From: Trema orientale
Taxonomy: Eukaryota; Streptophyta; Magnoliopsida; Rosales; Cannabaceae
Assembly (NCBI GenBank): GCA_002914845.1
Contig: JXTC01000163.1
Coordinates: 181,415-245,414 of the forward strand
DNA length: 64,000 nucleotides
Reading direction: 5' to 3'
In this document: piece by piece, positions 20,855-31,712 of the stretch
How positions within the stretch are numbered: the first letter of the stretch is position 1
How the letters are laid out: each line of letters opens with the position of its first letter
The notes under the pieces: model-generated
Seen by the model: only the letters and a program-made list of their open reading frames with translations
Databases searched by the model: none
Told to the model about the DNA's origin: nothing
Made by a program: the position numbers and the translations under genes

Positions 20855-21195
20855 AGGATTTAAAAATGGTCATTTTTTAATACCTATTTAATAAATGGTC
20901 ATTTTATAATTATATTTTGATAAATAGTCATTTTTTAGTTGATCCATTTTTTTTCTTGCAAAAATAAATCAATTTTATATAAACTAAATCAATTTTTCAA
21001 AAATGAATCAATTTTATACAAAATAAATCAACATATTTTGATCTATTAAATATGAAAAATTGCTATTTTTCAAATAAATTTCAAAATTTAGCCGTTGATT
21101 AATATTATTTGAAAATAGTGTTCCAAATCTGAAAAACGACCATTTTTAAACCCTAATCCAAAATTTGGCCATTTGGCTTAAAAGCCTTTTGCTAT
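20855..21195. repeat. Dispersed repeat R1, copy 1
   Basis: Shares order and wording with 26815-27150: a TGGTCATTTTATAATT-like phrase, AAATAAATCAATTTT repeats, AAATAAATCAACATATTTTG, a CAAAATTYRGCC phrase and final TTTGGCTTAAAAGCC. It is probably an old non-coding element of about 340 bp. Confidence 0.6.
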
Positions 21196-21251
21196 ACTAT
21201 GAGATGAGGTGTACAATTTCCAGGCCAATATATGCAACATATATTCTTGGA

Positions 21252-21736
21252 AAAAGTTCATAAATACCTGTTTTAAAACTATATTTCCACAAATATCTGT
21301 TTTTTTATTTTTATTTTACCAATACCCATTTTTGGAGAAATATGGACCACCAATATTTTACACATGAAATGTATATCACGGTATACATACCACCAATATT
21401 TAATGTAATAAAATGTATACTGTGGTATACATTTCATGAATAAAAATTATACTAAAAATTGGCACACATTTCAAAATATATATCACATGTCAAATTTATA
21501 ATGAAAAATATAAGTTATGGTAAATATTTATATTGTAAATATATACCACTTATATTATGCATATAAAATATACCTCATAAATAAAAATTTACATTGTAAA
21601 TATATATCACTCATATTTTGTACATGAGATGTATAACATAAAAATGGGTACTTTTGAAAGAAAATTTAAAAACAGGTACTTATAAAAATAGTATAAAAAC
21701 GGGTACTCGGTGTAAATTTCTCTATATTCTTATCTA
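21252..21736. repeat. Dispersed repeat R2, copy 1
   Basis: Begins AAAAAGTTCATAAATACCTG, contains repeated ACATGAAATGTATA-like phrases and ends ACGGGTACTCGGTGTAAATT. Related copies lie at 36918-37284 and 37362-37712. Confidence 0.6.
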
Positions 21737-21849
21737 CTGGGTCCACCACACAGTGTGGGCTCAAACCAGTAATGGGCTTGGCCCAAGTTTCACTAGTTTT
21801 CTTTTAAAAAAAAAAAAAAAATTAAATAGGAAGTAAAGTTTCCTTGTGA

Positions 21850-22680
21850 AGCTCACGTAATATCATTGTCTAAGAGGCATTAAGGAGAAAGAGAAGCAAC
21901 AGCCAATGGAGTGAGAGAAAGAGAGAAAAAGCTAGAGAGAGAAAGTGAGGGTTTGGAGTTATTGCTTGATGATCAAGTGGCGATCCTTTGCCCAATTTCG
22001 CTCAAATTTAGTGTGGTGAATTCTTATGATGAGCTCTATAAATCTAACAGTTTAGTTTTTCCAGTAAGCATCTTAAAAGTGCTCTTGTGACAAACCTATT
22101 GTGTGACACCTTGTTTTCTCTTGTTGTAATTTATCAAGTTTTGATAATGAATATGGTGTTGGTTATCCAAGAATATTTATTCTTGATGTAATTATTGTGA
22201 CTTATGAGCCTCTAATTATTCTAGAGAAGAATATCGTGAAGTCGTTATTATTATTGTTAATAGTGGAAGATTAAGTGAACTACAGTTCTTCCAGTTTTTT
22301 TCATTTTTGGTTTTCCACACTAAAAATTGGTGTTTCATTTTGTGGTTGAATTATTACTTTATTGCTTTTGGTGCTTTAGTGTATATTCTTATTAGTTACT
22401 GGTTTTGTGGTATTTGGTGAGAACCCTATTTTAGACACGTAAGGAAAGAAAAAGATTTATTTTCTTATATATTGTGGTAGTGGTATGTTTTTCCCAACAA
22501 AGGGGCATTAGAGCTATATGTTTTTTAGGTTTGAATTTCTTGTGTGTTAAAATGGACACATCAGATGATATGATAAGATTCAACTCATCAAATTATTCCA
22601 CTTGGAAACATATTATGGAAGATTTGCTCTATTGCAAGGATTTGTATAAGCCTTGGAAACCTTTTTTGGGTCATCACTAA
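21850..22680 (+). mobile_element. Copia-type retrotransposon 5' fragment
   Basis: The end of an LTR (CCCAACA near 22489) is followed by AAGGGGCATTAGAGCT, a decayed version of the tRNA-Met primer-binding site TGGTATCAGAGC. An ATG at 22552 then opens a short gag start: MDTSDDMIRFNSSNYSTWK and MEDLLYCKDLYKP, the usual N-terminus of Copia gag polyproteins. The frame stops at 22680 and no protease, integrase or reverse transcriptase follows. The left bound is uncertain because the LTR start was not found. Confidence 0.65.
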
Positions 22681-22689
22681 ACCGGATTG

Positions 22690-22960
22690 TCTAAATAGCA
22701 ACAACTATAGGGCAATCAATAAGAGAATGACAACAGCTCTCAAATTCGACACCACACAAGGGACAAGATGGGGACATTCAAATTTTTCGTCTATATAAAT
22801 TTCCATGAGTTGGCAAGATATTTTTGCATGCCCACCAGACAAAATTTTTTATTTTGTCTGTTAGTCTAAAATTCCAAAATCTTCCCCACCACCCTTGCGG
22901 ACCATTATAATTAGATGGAAGCATTCTATTCTTAATTATTCAAACATAGTACTGCACAAA
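22690..22960 (-). mobile_element. LINE fragment (zinc-binding region), decayed
   Basis: On the minus strand, with stops and shifts, the sequence reads like the zf-RVT region of plant LINEs (WWACKNILPT, HGNLYRRK, CPHLVPC). It is a short, broken remnant next to the Copia fragment. Confidence 0.45.
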
Positions 22961-23370
22961 GAAGTCCTGTCTCAACCTTTAGTCCAGGCTACCAAATAGA
23001 GGCTTGGTTTTGCCAATTCCCCTTTTGTGGAATAACTTTTGAAAAATTGTCAGAACAATAATGACGAGTAGTCACTCTTTAGTGACCAGTAATTAGTCCT
23101 GAAAATTTTATGACTACCTATCAATATTGTGACTCTCCTAAAAAATATTATTTTAGAAAATAATCTTGAAAATGACTATTTGGCCCAAATTACTTCGAAT
23201 TAGGTCTATTTTCATGGGCTTAGCCATATATCCATGATGGGCCAGTATCATCATCATTCAAATACATGCTAGAATTTAGGCAAAACCATAGTAAAAAGAA
23301 GGGTAACTTGGGAATGCACGATTAAAAAAAAAATGAACATGTTAAATTTGGCCCAAAAATTCGAACGTGT

Positions 23371-23470
23371 TAATTACCCTTACGTTGGTAGCCAACAAGT
23401 CAAGTGACCACTAATGATCGGGTGACTTCATGATCACTTGACTTGTTGGTCAACTACCCAACGGTAATAA
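23371..23470. repeat. Near-perfect 100-bp hairpin
   Basis: The left arm ACCCTTACGTTGGTAG, CCAACAAGTCAAGTGA is the reverse complement of the right arm TCACTTGACTTGTTGG, CAACTACCCAACGGTAAT with few mismatches. The loop is about 24 bases. It may be a tiny MITE or a small-RNA precursor. The assembly gap begins 70 bp downstream. Confidence 0.7.
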
Positions 23471-23540
23471 TATTACAAATAATGACAAATCTAAGATTTT
23501 GTTTAAGCTTGGGTACAATGAAAATTCTTTAAATTAAATN

Positions 23541-23572
23541 NNNNNNNNNNNNNNNNNNNNNNNNNNNNNNNN
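23541..23572. other. Assembly gap (32 N)
   Basis: A run of N in the supplied sequence; the real length of missing DNA is unknown. Confidence 0.99.
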
Positions 23573-24030
23573 TTAATTATTCAATATGGATCAATAATTA
23601 TGAAGTGATACACATACAAATATATTTTCTTGAAGGAAAAAAAACCACATAAACTCATTAGAATTTCTTTTTTGAAAATTTTAATATGCTAATTATTGTT
23701 TATTGAAACTAATAAATAGTTGAGAAGTAGAAACAATTTTTTGTATTTATAAAAACTAATACTAAAAATAAATCTAAGGGAGGCGGCATTGAGTGCATAA
23801 ATATATGTGTTGGTGTTTTTAGCTTTTGGCTATGTGTTAGGTGGCATGTGCTATATTTATTAAATAGTTCCTTCTCTGACTCGTTATCTTCTTAACTAAA
23901 TCCTAATCAAGTACTTTATTTATAGTTTATTCTATTAGAATTATATTATGTTTATATGTATTTATCATACACAATTTCCCTTATTATCTTATTAACCTAT
24001 TCCTAATTGAAAACCTTTATCGACAAAATA

Positions 24031-25333
24031 TACAGGGCCGTCTTTTTTAAAAATGAGGCCTCAAGTGAAAACGTGGTTAATCCTTTATATTAGACCTTAA
24101 AAATCCAAATTTATTTATTTTTGTCTATGTGGGACTATAAACAAGCTAATAAATTTATAATATATATATATAAATTAAAGTAACAAATACTATTGTTATG
24201 ACGAAATTAAGGTATTTACGATGTAAAATGTAACTAAGATTTGATTATTTATATTCAAATAAAGAAAATTAGATTATGTATATGATAATACATTTATGTA
24301 AAAGTATATATATGATGGGGGCCTTCAGTTTCAAAGAACCAGTTGCCCTACTCTTAAGCCACTTCTCATAGTTGGCTCAAGCACTTTTCATTGGTGAATC
24401 CTTCAATAGAGACCTTTTTAAGAATTAAAAAAGAAATATTTTCCCTAATTTATTAAAAATATGTTTGTTCAATTGATTCTTTACTTGAATTGTTTATATT
24501 CTTATACTACAAGCGAAAAACATTTAAGAGAGCTCCCTTTTGTGATGATTCAAACTCTCTAGTTATTTCCTTTTGTTAACTTTTATATTTCAGGATGGAT
24601 ATTATCTATTAGACATATCTGTTCTAACTATAACATTAACTAGAAAAACATCACTACAAGACAATAATAATGAAAAATGGCTATTGTAAAATTATTTAAA
24701 CATCAATATTAATTAATAAATCAATAAAAAAAAGTAAAATAGAAAGATAGAATCTAGAAATCAACTTAGTAAATAATCAATTCTAATTAAATAGTTTCTT
24801 CAAATTTAACTTGTTTAGTTGTTCTTTAATCCCTTTTCTCTACTTTTGTTTTGACTATAAACTCTAAAAAAAATAATAGGAACTATAAGAAAGGTCCAAG
24901 AGATAGAAAAAAATTGGAGTGTTTCTTTTTATTTGACTTCATCTGTAAATTCTAGAAAAAACAAACAATATTTCAGAATTTTTTTTTAAAAAAAAAGTCT
25001 TAATCCTCTCCAAATTTTTTAGGCAAGCTATAATGTGAATATGGAGTAGTTTTGACGATTTATTCTGATAATATCAATTATGAAAATATGCAAAGATAAC
25101 ATATAATCAGAGTATTCAATTTTTCATGAAATTTGTAAGAAAATATTTTGTTTCACCTTTCAAATATGAAAATGTCTAAATAATAAGGTATTATTATTCT
25201 AATTTCCAAAAATATTTTTTTTCTATATAATTAAAGCCTTAATTAGAAAGAAAAATACAAAAGTAAAATACTAGAAATGGGTAAAAAATTATTTGGGCTT
25301 GGTTTTGAGTGGGGCTCTAGGCAAACTCTAAGA
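24031..25333. mobile_element. Possible hAT-type element, decayed
   Basis: The left edge CAGGGCCGTCTTTTTTAA followed by GAGGCCTCAAG is typical of a widespread plant hAT terminus. GGGGCTCTAGGCAAACTC near 25314 resembles the inner part of the opposite end, but a final GGCCCTG is missing. No coding sequence or target-site duplication is seen, so this is tentative. Confidence 0.3.
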
Positions 25334-26404
25334 TAGCGTTTGATTAGATAGAATAAAATTGAAGGGAAAGGGAATGGTAATAGCAATAGGAATAAGAATA
25401 AAAAGGAAAGAAATAAGATTCTTTAGTTTGGTTAGAACTTTGGAATGAATCTTTAAATGAGAATTATTATGTTTGGTTTGCAGCAGGATTAAATGAAATT
25501 AGCCTTGTTTTGACAAATATTCCCTTGATATTGACAATATTTTTTCCTTTTTTTTTCCGAAAGAAGTAAACATAGTAACTACATTAAACTCTTTTTTAAT
25601 CAAAGTAAATTAAATTTGTGACAAAAAATTAATATTAGTTTAATATTATTATTCGACATTAATGATTATCTTAATGAAAAAAATAAAATGATACCACATA
25701 ATAGAATATGTATCAGTATAGTCGTAACCTTTTTGGAAGTTTCTTTTTTTTTTCTTCCTTAATTGCAATTTTAAGAAAAGGTCACTCCCATAAAAAAAAA
25801 AAAAGAAAAGTCATTAATAGCCACTTAAACAGATCAACAAAAGAGAGGAATTCATACCGTCAGGAGACTCAGCAGGACGAAGTATTTTTATTTTATTTTT
25901 ATTTTTTTCAAAAATAATAATATTCACTCAGATTTGATGCAATCAAAGAGAAGAACTGCAAGAACTGGTAGAACTTATTCAGATCTGATCCAACAAAGGG
26001 AAAGAACTGGTGTAACTCGCATAATGGAGATGCACACAGACGGAAGGAGAGAAAAAAATCAAACAGACTAGTGGGAGGAGATGGTGGGTGAAATCAACGA
26101 ATTGAGTTTTCCAATGGTGCAAATGGCTCCGATTTATCTCCAAGCTTTGGGTATTATTGGATTTGCTGATACGAATTCCGGTAGCTGCTGTGGATTTTTG
26201 AGTTGGTGATGACAAAGACGATCGAAGGTTTTTTTGTGTATGAATAAGCGCAAAATAGGGGGAAAAAAATCCAACCTCAAGAAAGGAAAAGCCTTATTTC
26301 CATCAATTTAACTATAGAATGGTTATTCAAGTACTTTGGGCGATTGTTCATTCTAATGGAAAGACGTTTTCTTAGTCAAATGTGAAACTAAACAAAGGAA
26401 AATT
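25334..26404. other. Gene-free AT-rich sequence
   Basis: Contains long A/T runs and the phrases GCGTTTGATTAGATAG and GTTTGGTTAGAAC that often mark MITE ends. No inverted pair could be completed and no convincing gene is present. Confidence 0.35.
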
Positions 26405-26757
26405 ATGACCCGTTTGGTTCGCCTATTTGAATAGGTGTATTTGAATAGAAATTATAAAATGTGTTATAATTGGAATGGGAGACATTTGAATGGAAAAAAT
26501 AGTGGAATGTGTTGTAATTAGAATGGGAGCGACCATTCAAAAATACCTCCTCCTCTCCATTCTCATTCAAGACACAAAAAAACTATTCCAATGGTTAACT
26601 TTTTGGATGGACCATTTGAATGGAAAAACTGAATTGTTGAAACAAACATACATTCTAAAAGATCATTTGAATGGAAAAACTGAATTGTTAAAACAAACAC
26701 ACATTCAAATGAATTTTCCATTCCAATTGAATAGAATGGTTGAAACAAACAGGGCCA
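26405..26757. mobile_element. MITE-like element with internal 51-bp tandem duplication
   Basis: The left end TGACCCGTTTGGTTCGCC and the right end GAAACAAACAGGGCCACC form imperfect inverted termini. Inside, a 51-bp unit starting GACCATTTGAATGGAAAAAC is tandemly duplicated (26610-26660 and 26661-26711). Since 51 is a multiple of three, an accidental frame with a repeated peptide results. Confidence 0.5.
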
Positions 26758-26814
26758 CCTTTCCTACTCATTACCTCCGACCAAACATCACTTATGAATA
26801 TTTTTTAAAAAAAG

Positions 26815-27150
26815 TCCTTTTTTAAGATTAATTTAAAAAATGACTGATTTTACACCTATATAATAAATTAATTGCCAGTTTATAATTTCATTTTGATAAC
26901 TGATCATTTTTTTTATCTATTTAAAAAAAAAATTAAAAATAAATCAATTTTAAACAAAAATAATTCAATTTTTTAAAATAAACTATTTTATGCAAAATAA
27001 ATCAACATATTTTGATCCACTGAATGTTAAAACATCCATTTTTTAAATACTTTTCAAAATTCGGCTATTTTTTAATAGTATTTGAAAAAAGCCATTTTTG
27101 AAATAGTAATCTAAGACTCGGCTATTTAGCTAAAAAAGCCCATCTCCTAA
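26815..27150. repeat. Dispersed repeat R1, copy 2
   Basis: Diverged copy of 20855-21195 in the same orientation. Shared AAATAAATCAACATATTTTG and the closing GGCTATTTAGCTAAAAAAGC make the relation clear. Confidence 0.6.
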
Positions 27151-27175
27151 ACTGCTCTAGTATACAACGTAAGCA

Positions 27176-27478
27176 AATAAACACGTAAAACTAACAAATT
27201 CCATGTAGGAAGAGGACTTCTATTCCAATCATAACATTTAATGTTTTTTTAAAAAGAAGTGGGGCTTAACTAATGACCACCACTTATTACAAATTAAAGG
27301 AAAATGACACACACACACTACCAAGGTTTGAACCTCTGATCCCTCCAAACACACACACAACCCTCAAACTTTAGACCAACTGAGTCATAACATTTAATGT
27401 TACGTCATACACTGAGCAAGGAATATCCATATGTGTGAGTAAGCTGAGCAAGAAACTCATAAGAAAAATAACAAAAAT
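27176..27478 (+). promoter_or_regulatory. Upstream region of tandem gene copy 1, split by two insertions
   Basis: ACACGTAAAACTAACAAATT, GAAGAGGACT, ATATGTGTGAGTAAGCTGA and CAAGAAACTCATAAGAAA match the region just before copy 2 (30577-30722). Here it is interrupted by a SINE at 27246 and cut off from its gene by a hAT element at 27479. Confidence 0.75.
27246..27384 (-). mobile_element. tRNA-derived SINE with 17-bp target-site duplication
   Basis: A 139-bp insertion lies between identical 17-bp repeats TCATAACATTTAATGTT (27229-27245 and 27385-27401). On the minus strand it starts CTCAGTTGGTCTAAAG (A-box-like), has GAGGTTCAAACCTTGG (B-box, GGTTCRANNCC) 40-odd bases on, and ends in an A-rich tail. 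These are the defining parts of a plant tRNA-related SINE. The empty site is preserved upstream of the second gene copy. Confidence 0.82.
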
Positions 27479-28618
27479 CAGTGCGGGCTCGAGGTATAGG
27501 CGAGTTAGCTTTTTGCCAGGCCCCACCTCGAGTCAAGTTTCCATAAAATTTCTTTTTATTTTTTAATATTTTTCTTATAATATTTTTTAATTTTACTTTA
27601 AGATTTTAACAAAAAAAAGGAGAAAAAAAAAACACCTTAAGAAAGGAAAAAAATTAATAGTATATCCTTATTTTCTAACCATATTTAAATTTCAAAAGTC
27701 AAACAAAATCTTTTATGTCAAACTTCAATGCAATTAAATATTCTAATTATACATTATCTTTTTATATTTCCATAATTATATTTTTTTCAGAATTTATTTT
27801 CTTGATAAATCTTCAAATATTAACTAGCTAGATAATTGAAATTGACAAATGTTCCTTTTTTTTTCACCATCAACGTTTTTTTTTTTTTTCAATCTATAAA
27901 TCATTTTTCTTTACTTAGACATAAATATGTAAACATATTATCCATTCTACTTTGCAAAAAAAGAAAACAAAATACTCGAATTTGCTTTCCTTCTCTTATG
28001 CTCTTTCTGGCAGTTTATTTTTTTTTTCTTTTTTCCTTTTTTTTGTTGTTGCAGAGTTCTCAAAAATAGAAAAACACTAAAAATAGAGATAAAAAAGTTA
28101 CTAGAAGAGTTGAGTTTGATTTGAAGAAACTATTAATTATTGCTTGTTTGATTGGCCATAGCAAATTTTTAGGTTATATATTTCTTTTTCACTCATTTCT
28201 TGTTAACTATTGAGTAATATTGTCTCTTGAATTTCACATAAGCTATTTTATTTTCTTATACTATTTTTTTGTACTGGGTTAATTTGCTTTTATATCTAAG
28301 CAGTTAGAATAAATTTGTCTTTCAAGTAAAAAAGATAAAAGAATAGAATTGATATGTCTACTAAAAAATTTCTATATTGATATGAGAAACTAGCTCGAGT
28401 TTAAGAGAAAGATAGAGATATCTTGATTCAATCACAAAATAGCAATGTCCATTGGTGGTAAAATGAGTCTTTTTTCGTATTAAAACTTTGTTGCCTTATT
28501 GATACAAAATGAGAGTACTTCAGCAAATTATTCTAACAAATGATTTTTTTCCTTTTAATTTTTAAAAAGATCCTCGTTCGAGAATTCGAGGGCCTTTAAA
28601 GTGCTTGAGCCAGCTCTG
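27479..28618. mobile_element. Non-autonomous hAT element, 1140 bp
   Basis: Flanked by the perfect 8-bp repeat ACAAAAAT (27471-27478 and 28619-28626). The terminal inverted repeats are CAGTGCGGGCTCGAG on the left and, read from the right end, CAGAGCTGGCTCAAG; 12 of 15 bases match. An 8-bp duplication with CA(G)-starting ends defines hAT elements. The interior is T-rich with no transposase frame. Confidence 0.85.
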
Positions 28619-28627
28619 ACAAAAATA

Positions 28628-28663
28628 GAAGAGAAGAGAAGAGAAGAGAAGAGAAGAGAAGAG
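28628..28663. repeat. GAAGA pentanucleotide microsatellite in a leader
   Basis: Seven tandem AAGAG units lie 17 bases before the start codon of the first tandem gene. The second gene has only AGAAGAGCAG at this place, so the expansion is specific to copy 1. Confidence 0.85.
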
Positions 28664-28680
28664 ATTCAACAAGTTCATGC

Positions 28681-29085
28681 ATGAAAGATATTAGTACGGC
28701 TACTTCTTGCACTAATAAACCTATTAAGGTAAGAACGACTGTGATCCATCAACGGCCTAAAGCAGACTCAGAGTTGTTGATAAGTGAGTCAAACATGAAT
28801 CATCAAGATAGGAAGTTCTCCACTAAAGCTTCTTTATTAAAGTACTATGATCCACATAAATATTACTCTTCTAGGCAGAATTTCCTTAGAAGCTACAAAT
28901 TTACGAAGAAGAAAGAAACTTTCGGAACAATAACAAAAAAGTGGTTGATTAAGTCGAAAACCGTCATCAAGAGACAAACTAGCGCCTCCGGAAGTGGCAG
29001 TACTAGCGGTTGTCGGTTTTGTGGGAAAGGCATGTCTTTAAGGTTTATAGTGTCATGCATGACCAAACTTGATGTTCAGGATTGA
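28681..29085 (+). CDS. Small basic protein of unknown function, tandem copy 1
   Basis: A single-exon frame of 134 codons. It has no signal peptide or membrane span. A central conserved part, FSTKASLLKYYDPHKYYSS then RQNFLRSYKFTKKKETFG, is rich in Lys, Tyr and Arg. It is followed by a Lys-rich stretch, a Ser/Gly linker (SASGSGSTSG) and the ending SLRFIVSCMTKLDVQD. I do not recognise the family by name, though the FLRSYKFTKK-type motif looks like one of the short uncharacterised plant families. It is about two-thirds identical to the copy at 30765-31166 with the frame intact in both, which argues for real genes. An overlapping five-codon upstream frame (28677-28694, MHERY) uses the ATG four bases before the main start and could lower its translation. 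The hAT element sits 60 bp upstream. Confidence 0.72.
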   Translation: MKDISTATSCTNKPIKVRTTVIHQRPKADSELLISESNMNHQDRKFSTKASLLKYYDPHKYYSSRQNFLRSYKFTKKKETFGTITKKWLIKSKTVIKRQTSASGSGSTSGCRFCGKGMSLRFIVSCMTKLDVQD

Positions 29086-29765
29086 CTTTGAAGGTTATTT
29101 ATTTAATTAATTAATGTAATTCATCATAGAAAGAAGTTCTATAGGCCATAACATTTATTATTATAAGTCTATGGATATGAAATTTCAGCAGTAAAGTTTT
29201 TTTTTTTTTTTGGGTATTTTATTGATTATACGTTGTTTTAGTTATATGATTTTAATTCCATGCAATTGTTTAATGCATTTATGTTTCAGTATAATGAGTT
29301 CTCGCTGTTACTCTTTGATCATTTGGTACAATATTCTCTCACTATACCTAACGTCACCGTTTTATATTAATCTCTTCCTTCACAAACCAAACTTATTAAT
29401 TTCTTGTGATTAAGCAATGCAACACTTAGATTAGTGTTTAGTGTTTACCAAACTATATATTGAATGCTTTTGCCTATGGCAATTGGTGGGTTTACATATT
29501 ATTTATATATTCCAACACCACTGACAGAGCTCAAGACTAATTAAACGTATTTAAATTCAAAAATTATGATATAACTATGAACAAACACAAAGGCGCGTAC
29601 ATAATTAATCAGTGGCTAAGGATTAATATTATACAGATCTCACATAGGCACTCATCAAATTAAATTTTAGAACTGGAGTGTTCTCATGATAAACTGATTT
29701 TTTTTATAATCCTTATATCGGATTGTTATAGAGCAAAACAGAGGAATATATATATATATATATAT
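29086..29765. other. 3' flank of tandem copy 1
   Basis: Noncoding. The part to about 29400 matches the 3' flank of copy 2 (GCATTTATGTTTCAGTATAA, ATGAGTTCTCGCT), so the tandem duplication extends beyond the coding region. A TA microsatellite lies at 29748-29764. Confidence 0.55.
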
Positions 29766-30011
29766 GGGCACCAATCCAGTAGGTATTTTTTTTTTTTTTA
29801 CCTATGCATAGCTATCAATTGGGCCAATGAAAAATTCTTTTGCACATTTTTTTATATTAAAAAATAGGAGAGAGAAAAAGCATTAATGATGCACGTCTTT
29901 TGATGTATCTCATTTTAGCCGTTAGATCATTGTTAGATGATGATCCAACAGCTAGAAAAAAAATACCTACACATAGGTAAAAAGAAAAAAATACCTACTG
30001 GATTGGCAACC
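29766..30011. mobile_element. MITE family M1, copy 1
   Basis: Inverted ends GGGCACCAATCCAGTAGGTA and, on the right, TACCTACTGGATTGGCAACC enclose about 250 bp. The interior includes ATGATCCAACAGCTAG. The element sits in TA-rich sequence. Related copies are at 31474, 52941 and 57861. Confidence 0.72.
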
Positions 30012-30576
30012 TATATATATATATATGTATATATAGACCTTCCCGACCTACCTGAAATAATGAGAAACAAATCTAAAAAGCGGGTCAAACAAGTTGAGAA
30101 AATAAAGAAATATGTGAGGTAAAAGTAAAATGACACAAAGTTGAATCGGTGTTATTGCTCTTATGCAAAAAATCTTAGTCATTAGTTGCGACTAAAAAGT
30201 TTAATAACAAAAATGATAATGTATTGTAATTAAATATTTTTAGTCACAAAAAATTATTAGTCGTCACTAAATGTCATTTTTAGTCCAAAGAAAAAAAATA
30301 AATAAAATTGCTGTAGCTAAAAAGTTTATCATTAAATGGTGTTTTGTTTTTTTAGTGTCCTTTCTTTTTTAATGAAATCCTTTAATTATCAAGCAAACGT
30401 TTTTAAAAAGAAAAAGATAAAGATAAAGGAAAATAAAAAAGACGTCAACTCGGAAATTAGCGAATGTATATCCAATTCCTCTAATTATATACATTCAATT
30501 CCTAATAGGAAACGAATAATAAATATATAACAAAAAATAAACACACAAAACACTTCCAAGCGAAGAAGGAAAAAAT
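30012..30576. other. Spacer of the tandem duplication
   Basis: No gene. At 30170-30340 phrases such as TTAGTTGCGACTAAAAAG and TTAGTCGTCACTAAATG, in both orientations, look like remains of CACTA subterminal repeats. Confidence 0.4.
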
Positions 30577-30722
30577 ACACGTAAAACTGCTAAACAAATC
30601 CATGAAGGAAGAGGACTCTTAATGTCACCGTCGTACTCCGAGCCAAAGGGATATCTATAGTCTGTATATATGTGAGTAAACTGACCAAAAAACTCGAAAG
30701 AGAAATAACAGAAATAGAAGAG
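30577..30722 (+). promoter_or_regulatory. Upstream region of tandem copy 2
   Basis: Uninterrupted counterpart of 27176-27478, ending AATAACAGAAATAGAAGAGC just before the leader. It shows how the promoter looked before the SINE and hAT insertions in copy 1. Confidence 0.6.
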
Positions 30723-30764
30723 CAGTGATTCTAAGGCTATTGAATAATATATTATGAACAAGAG

Positions 30765-31166
30765 ATGAAAAATTGTACTACTACGACTTGCGCTGTTAGA
30801 GGGAGAATGGCTGAAATATATCAATGGCCTAAAGCAGACTCAGAGTTGTTGGGAAAGTCATCAGACACGAACTGTCACCACGGGAGGTTCTCTACTAAAA
30901 CTTCTTTTTTAAAATACTATGATCCGGAGAAATATTACACTTCTAGGCAAAATTTCCTCAGAAGCTATAAGTTTACGAAGAAAGAAACTTTGGGAACAAG
31001 AACAAAGAATTGGTTGAAGATGATTAAGTCAAAAACCGTCATCAAGAGCCAAACTAGCAGCCACTCCGGCAGTGGCGGTAGCGGTAGCGGTTGTCCGTTT
31101 TATGGGAAAGGCGTATCTTTAAGGTTAATAGTGTCATGCATGACCAAACCCGATGTTCGTGATTGA
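30765..31166 (+). CDS. Small basic protein of unknown function, tandem copy 2
   Basis: A single-exon frame of 133 codons, paralogous to 28681-29085. It shares PKADSELL, FSTKTSFLKYYDPEKYYTS, RQNFLRSYKFTKKETLG, a Lys-rich part (MIKSKTVIKSQTSS), a longer Gly/Ser linker (SGSGGSGSG) and the ending SLRLIVSCMTKPDVRD. A Cys-x2-Cys pair of copy 1 (CRFC) is changed here to CPFY, so this pair is not a conserved metal site. No membrane or secretion signal is seen. Its upstream region lacks the insertions that separate copy 1 from its promoter, so this copy may be the better expressed one. The function is unknown. Confidence 0.72.
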   Translation: MKNCTTTTCAVRGRMAEIYQWPKADSELLGKSSDTNCHHGRFSTKTSFLKYYDPEKYYTSRQNFLRSYKFTKKETLGTRTKNWLKMIKSKTVIKSQTSSHSGSGGSGSGCPFYGKGVSLRLIVSCMTKPDVRD

Positions 31167-31473
31167 CTTTATAATGTATCGTCGTTTGTTTGAAGGTTAA
31201 TTATTTAATTATTACCAAGTCTATGGACGCCATCAAAGAGTAGTACCTTTTTTTTTTTTCCCCTTTTTTGGGTATATCATTTATACGTTGTTCTAGTTTA
31301 AACGAGTTTAGATTTAGTTCGATTACATGCAATTCTTTAATGCATTTAGTGTTTCAGTATAATGAGTTCTCGCTCTTATTCTTTGATAATCTCCTGTCCA
31401 ATATTGATCTCTCACATCACAAACCAAAATCATTTCTTATTTATATAGGGCGCCAATCATTTCTTATTTATAT

Positions 31474-31712
31474 ACGGCACCAATTCTGTAAGTATATTTT
31501 TTTTTTACCTATTTATAGGTATTATTTTACCTAATTAAAATTTATCACGCATGTCTTTTTATGGTAACAATTGGAAAAAAAAAAAAGTATTAAATAATTT
31601 GTATTTATTTTTATTTTTTTCCCTATTATCCAAATTATGGTATATGTTAGATTATGATCCAACGGCTAGAAAAAAAAACTTATAAATAGGTTTTTAAAAA
31701 AAACTATGCAAC
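31474..31712. mobile_element. MITE family M1, copy 2 (decayed)
   Basis: Begins CGGCACCAATTCTGTAAGTA, contains ATCACGCATGTCTTTTTATG and ATGATCCAACGGCTAG and ends near ACTATGCAACCATATA. It is diverged from copy 1 but in the same order. Confidence 0.6.

Noticed and set aside
26490-26825. 111-codon frame with repeated DHLNGKTELLKQT
   Set aside because: It lies in a MITE-like element; the repeat is a 51-bp DNA duplication that stays in frame by chance.
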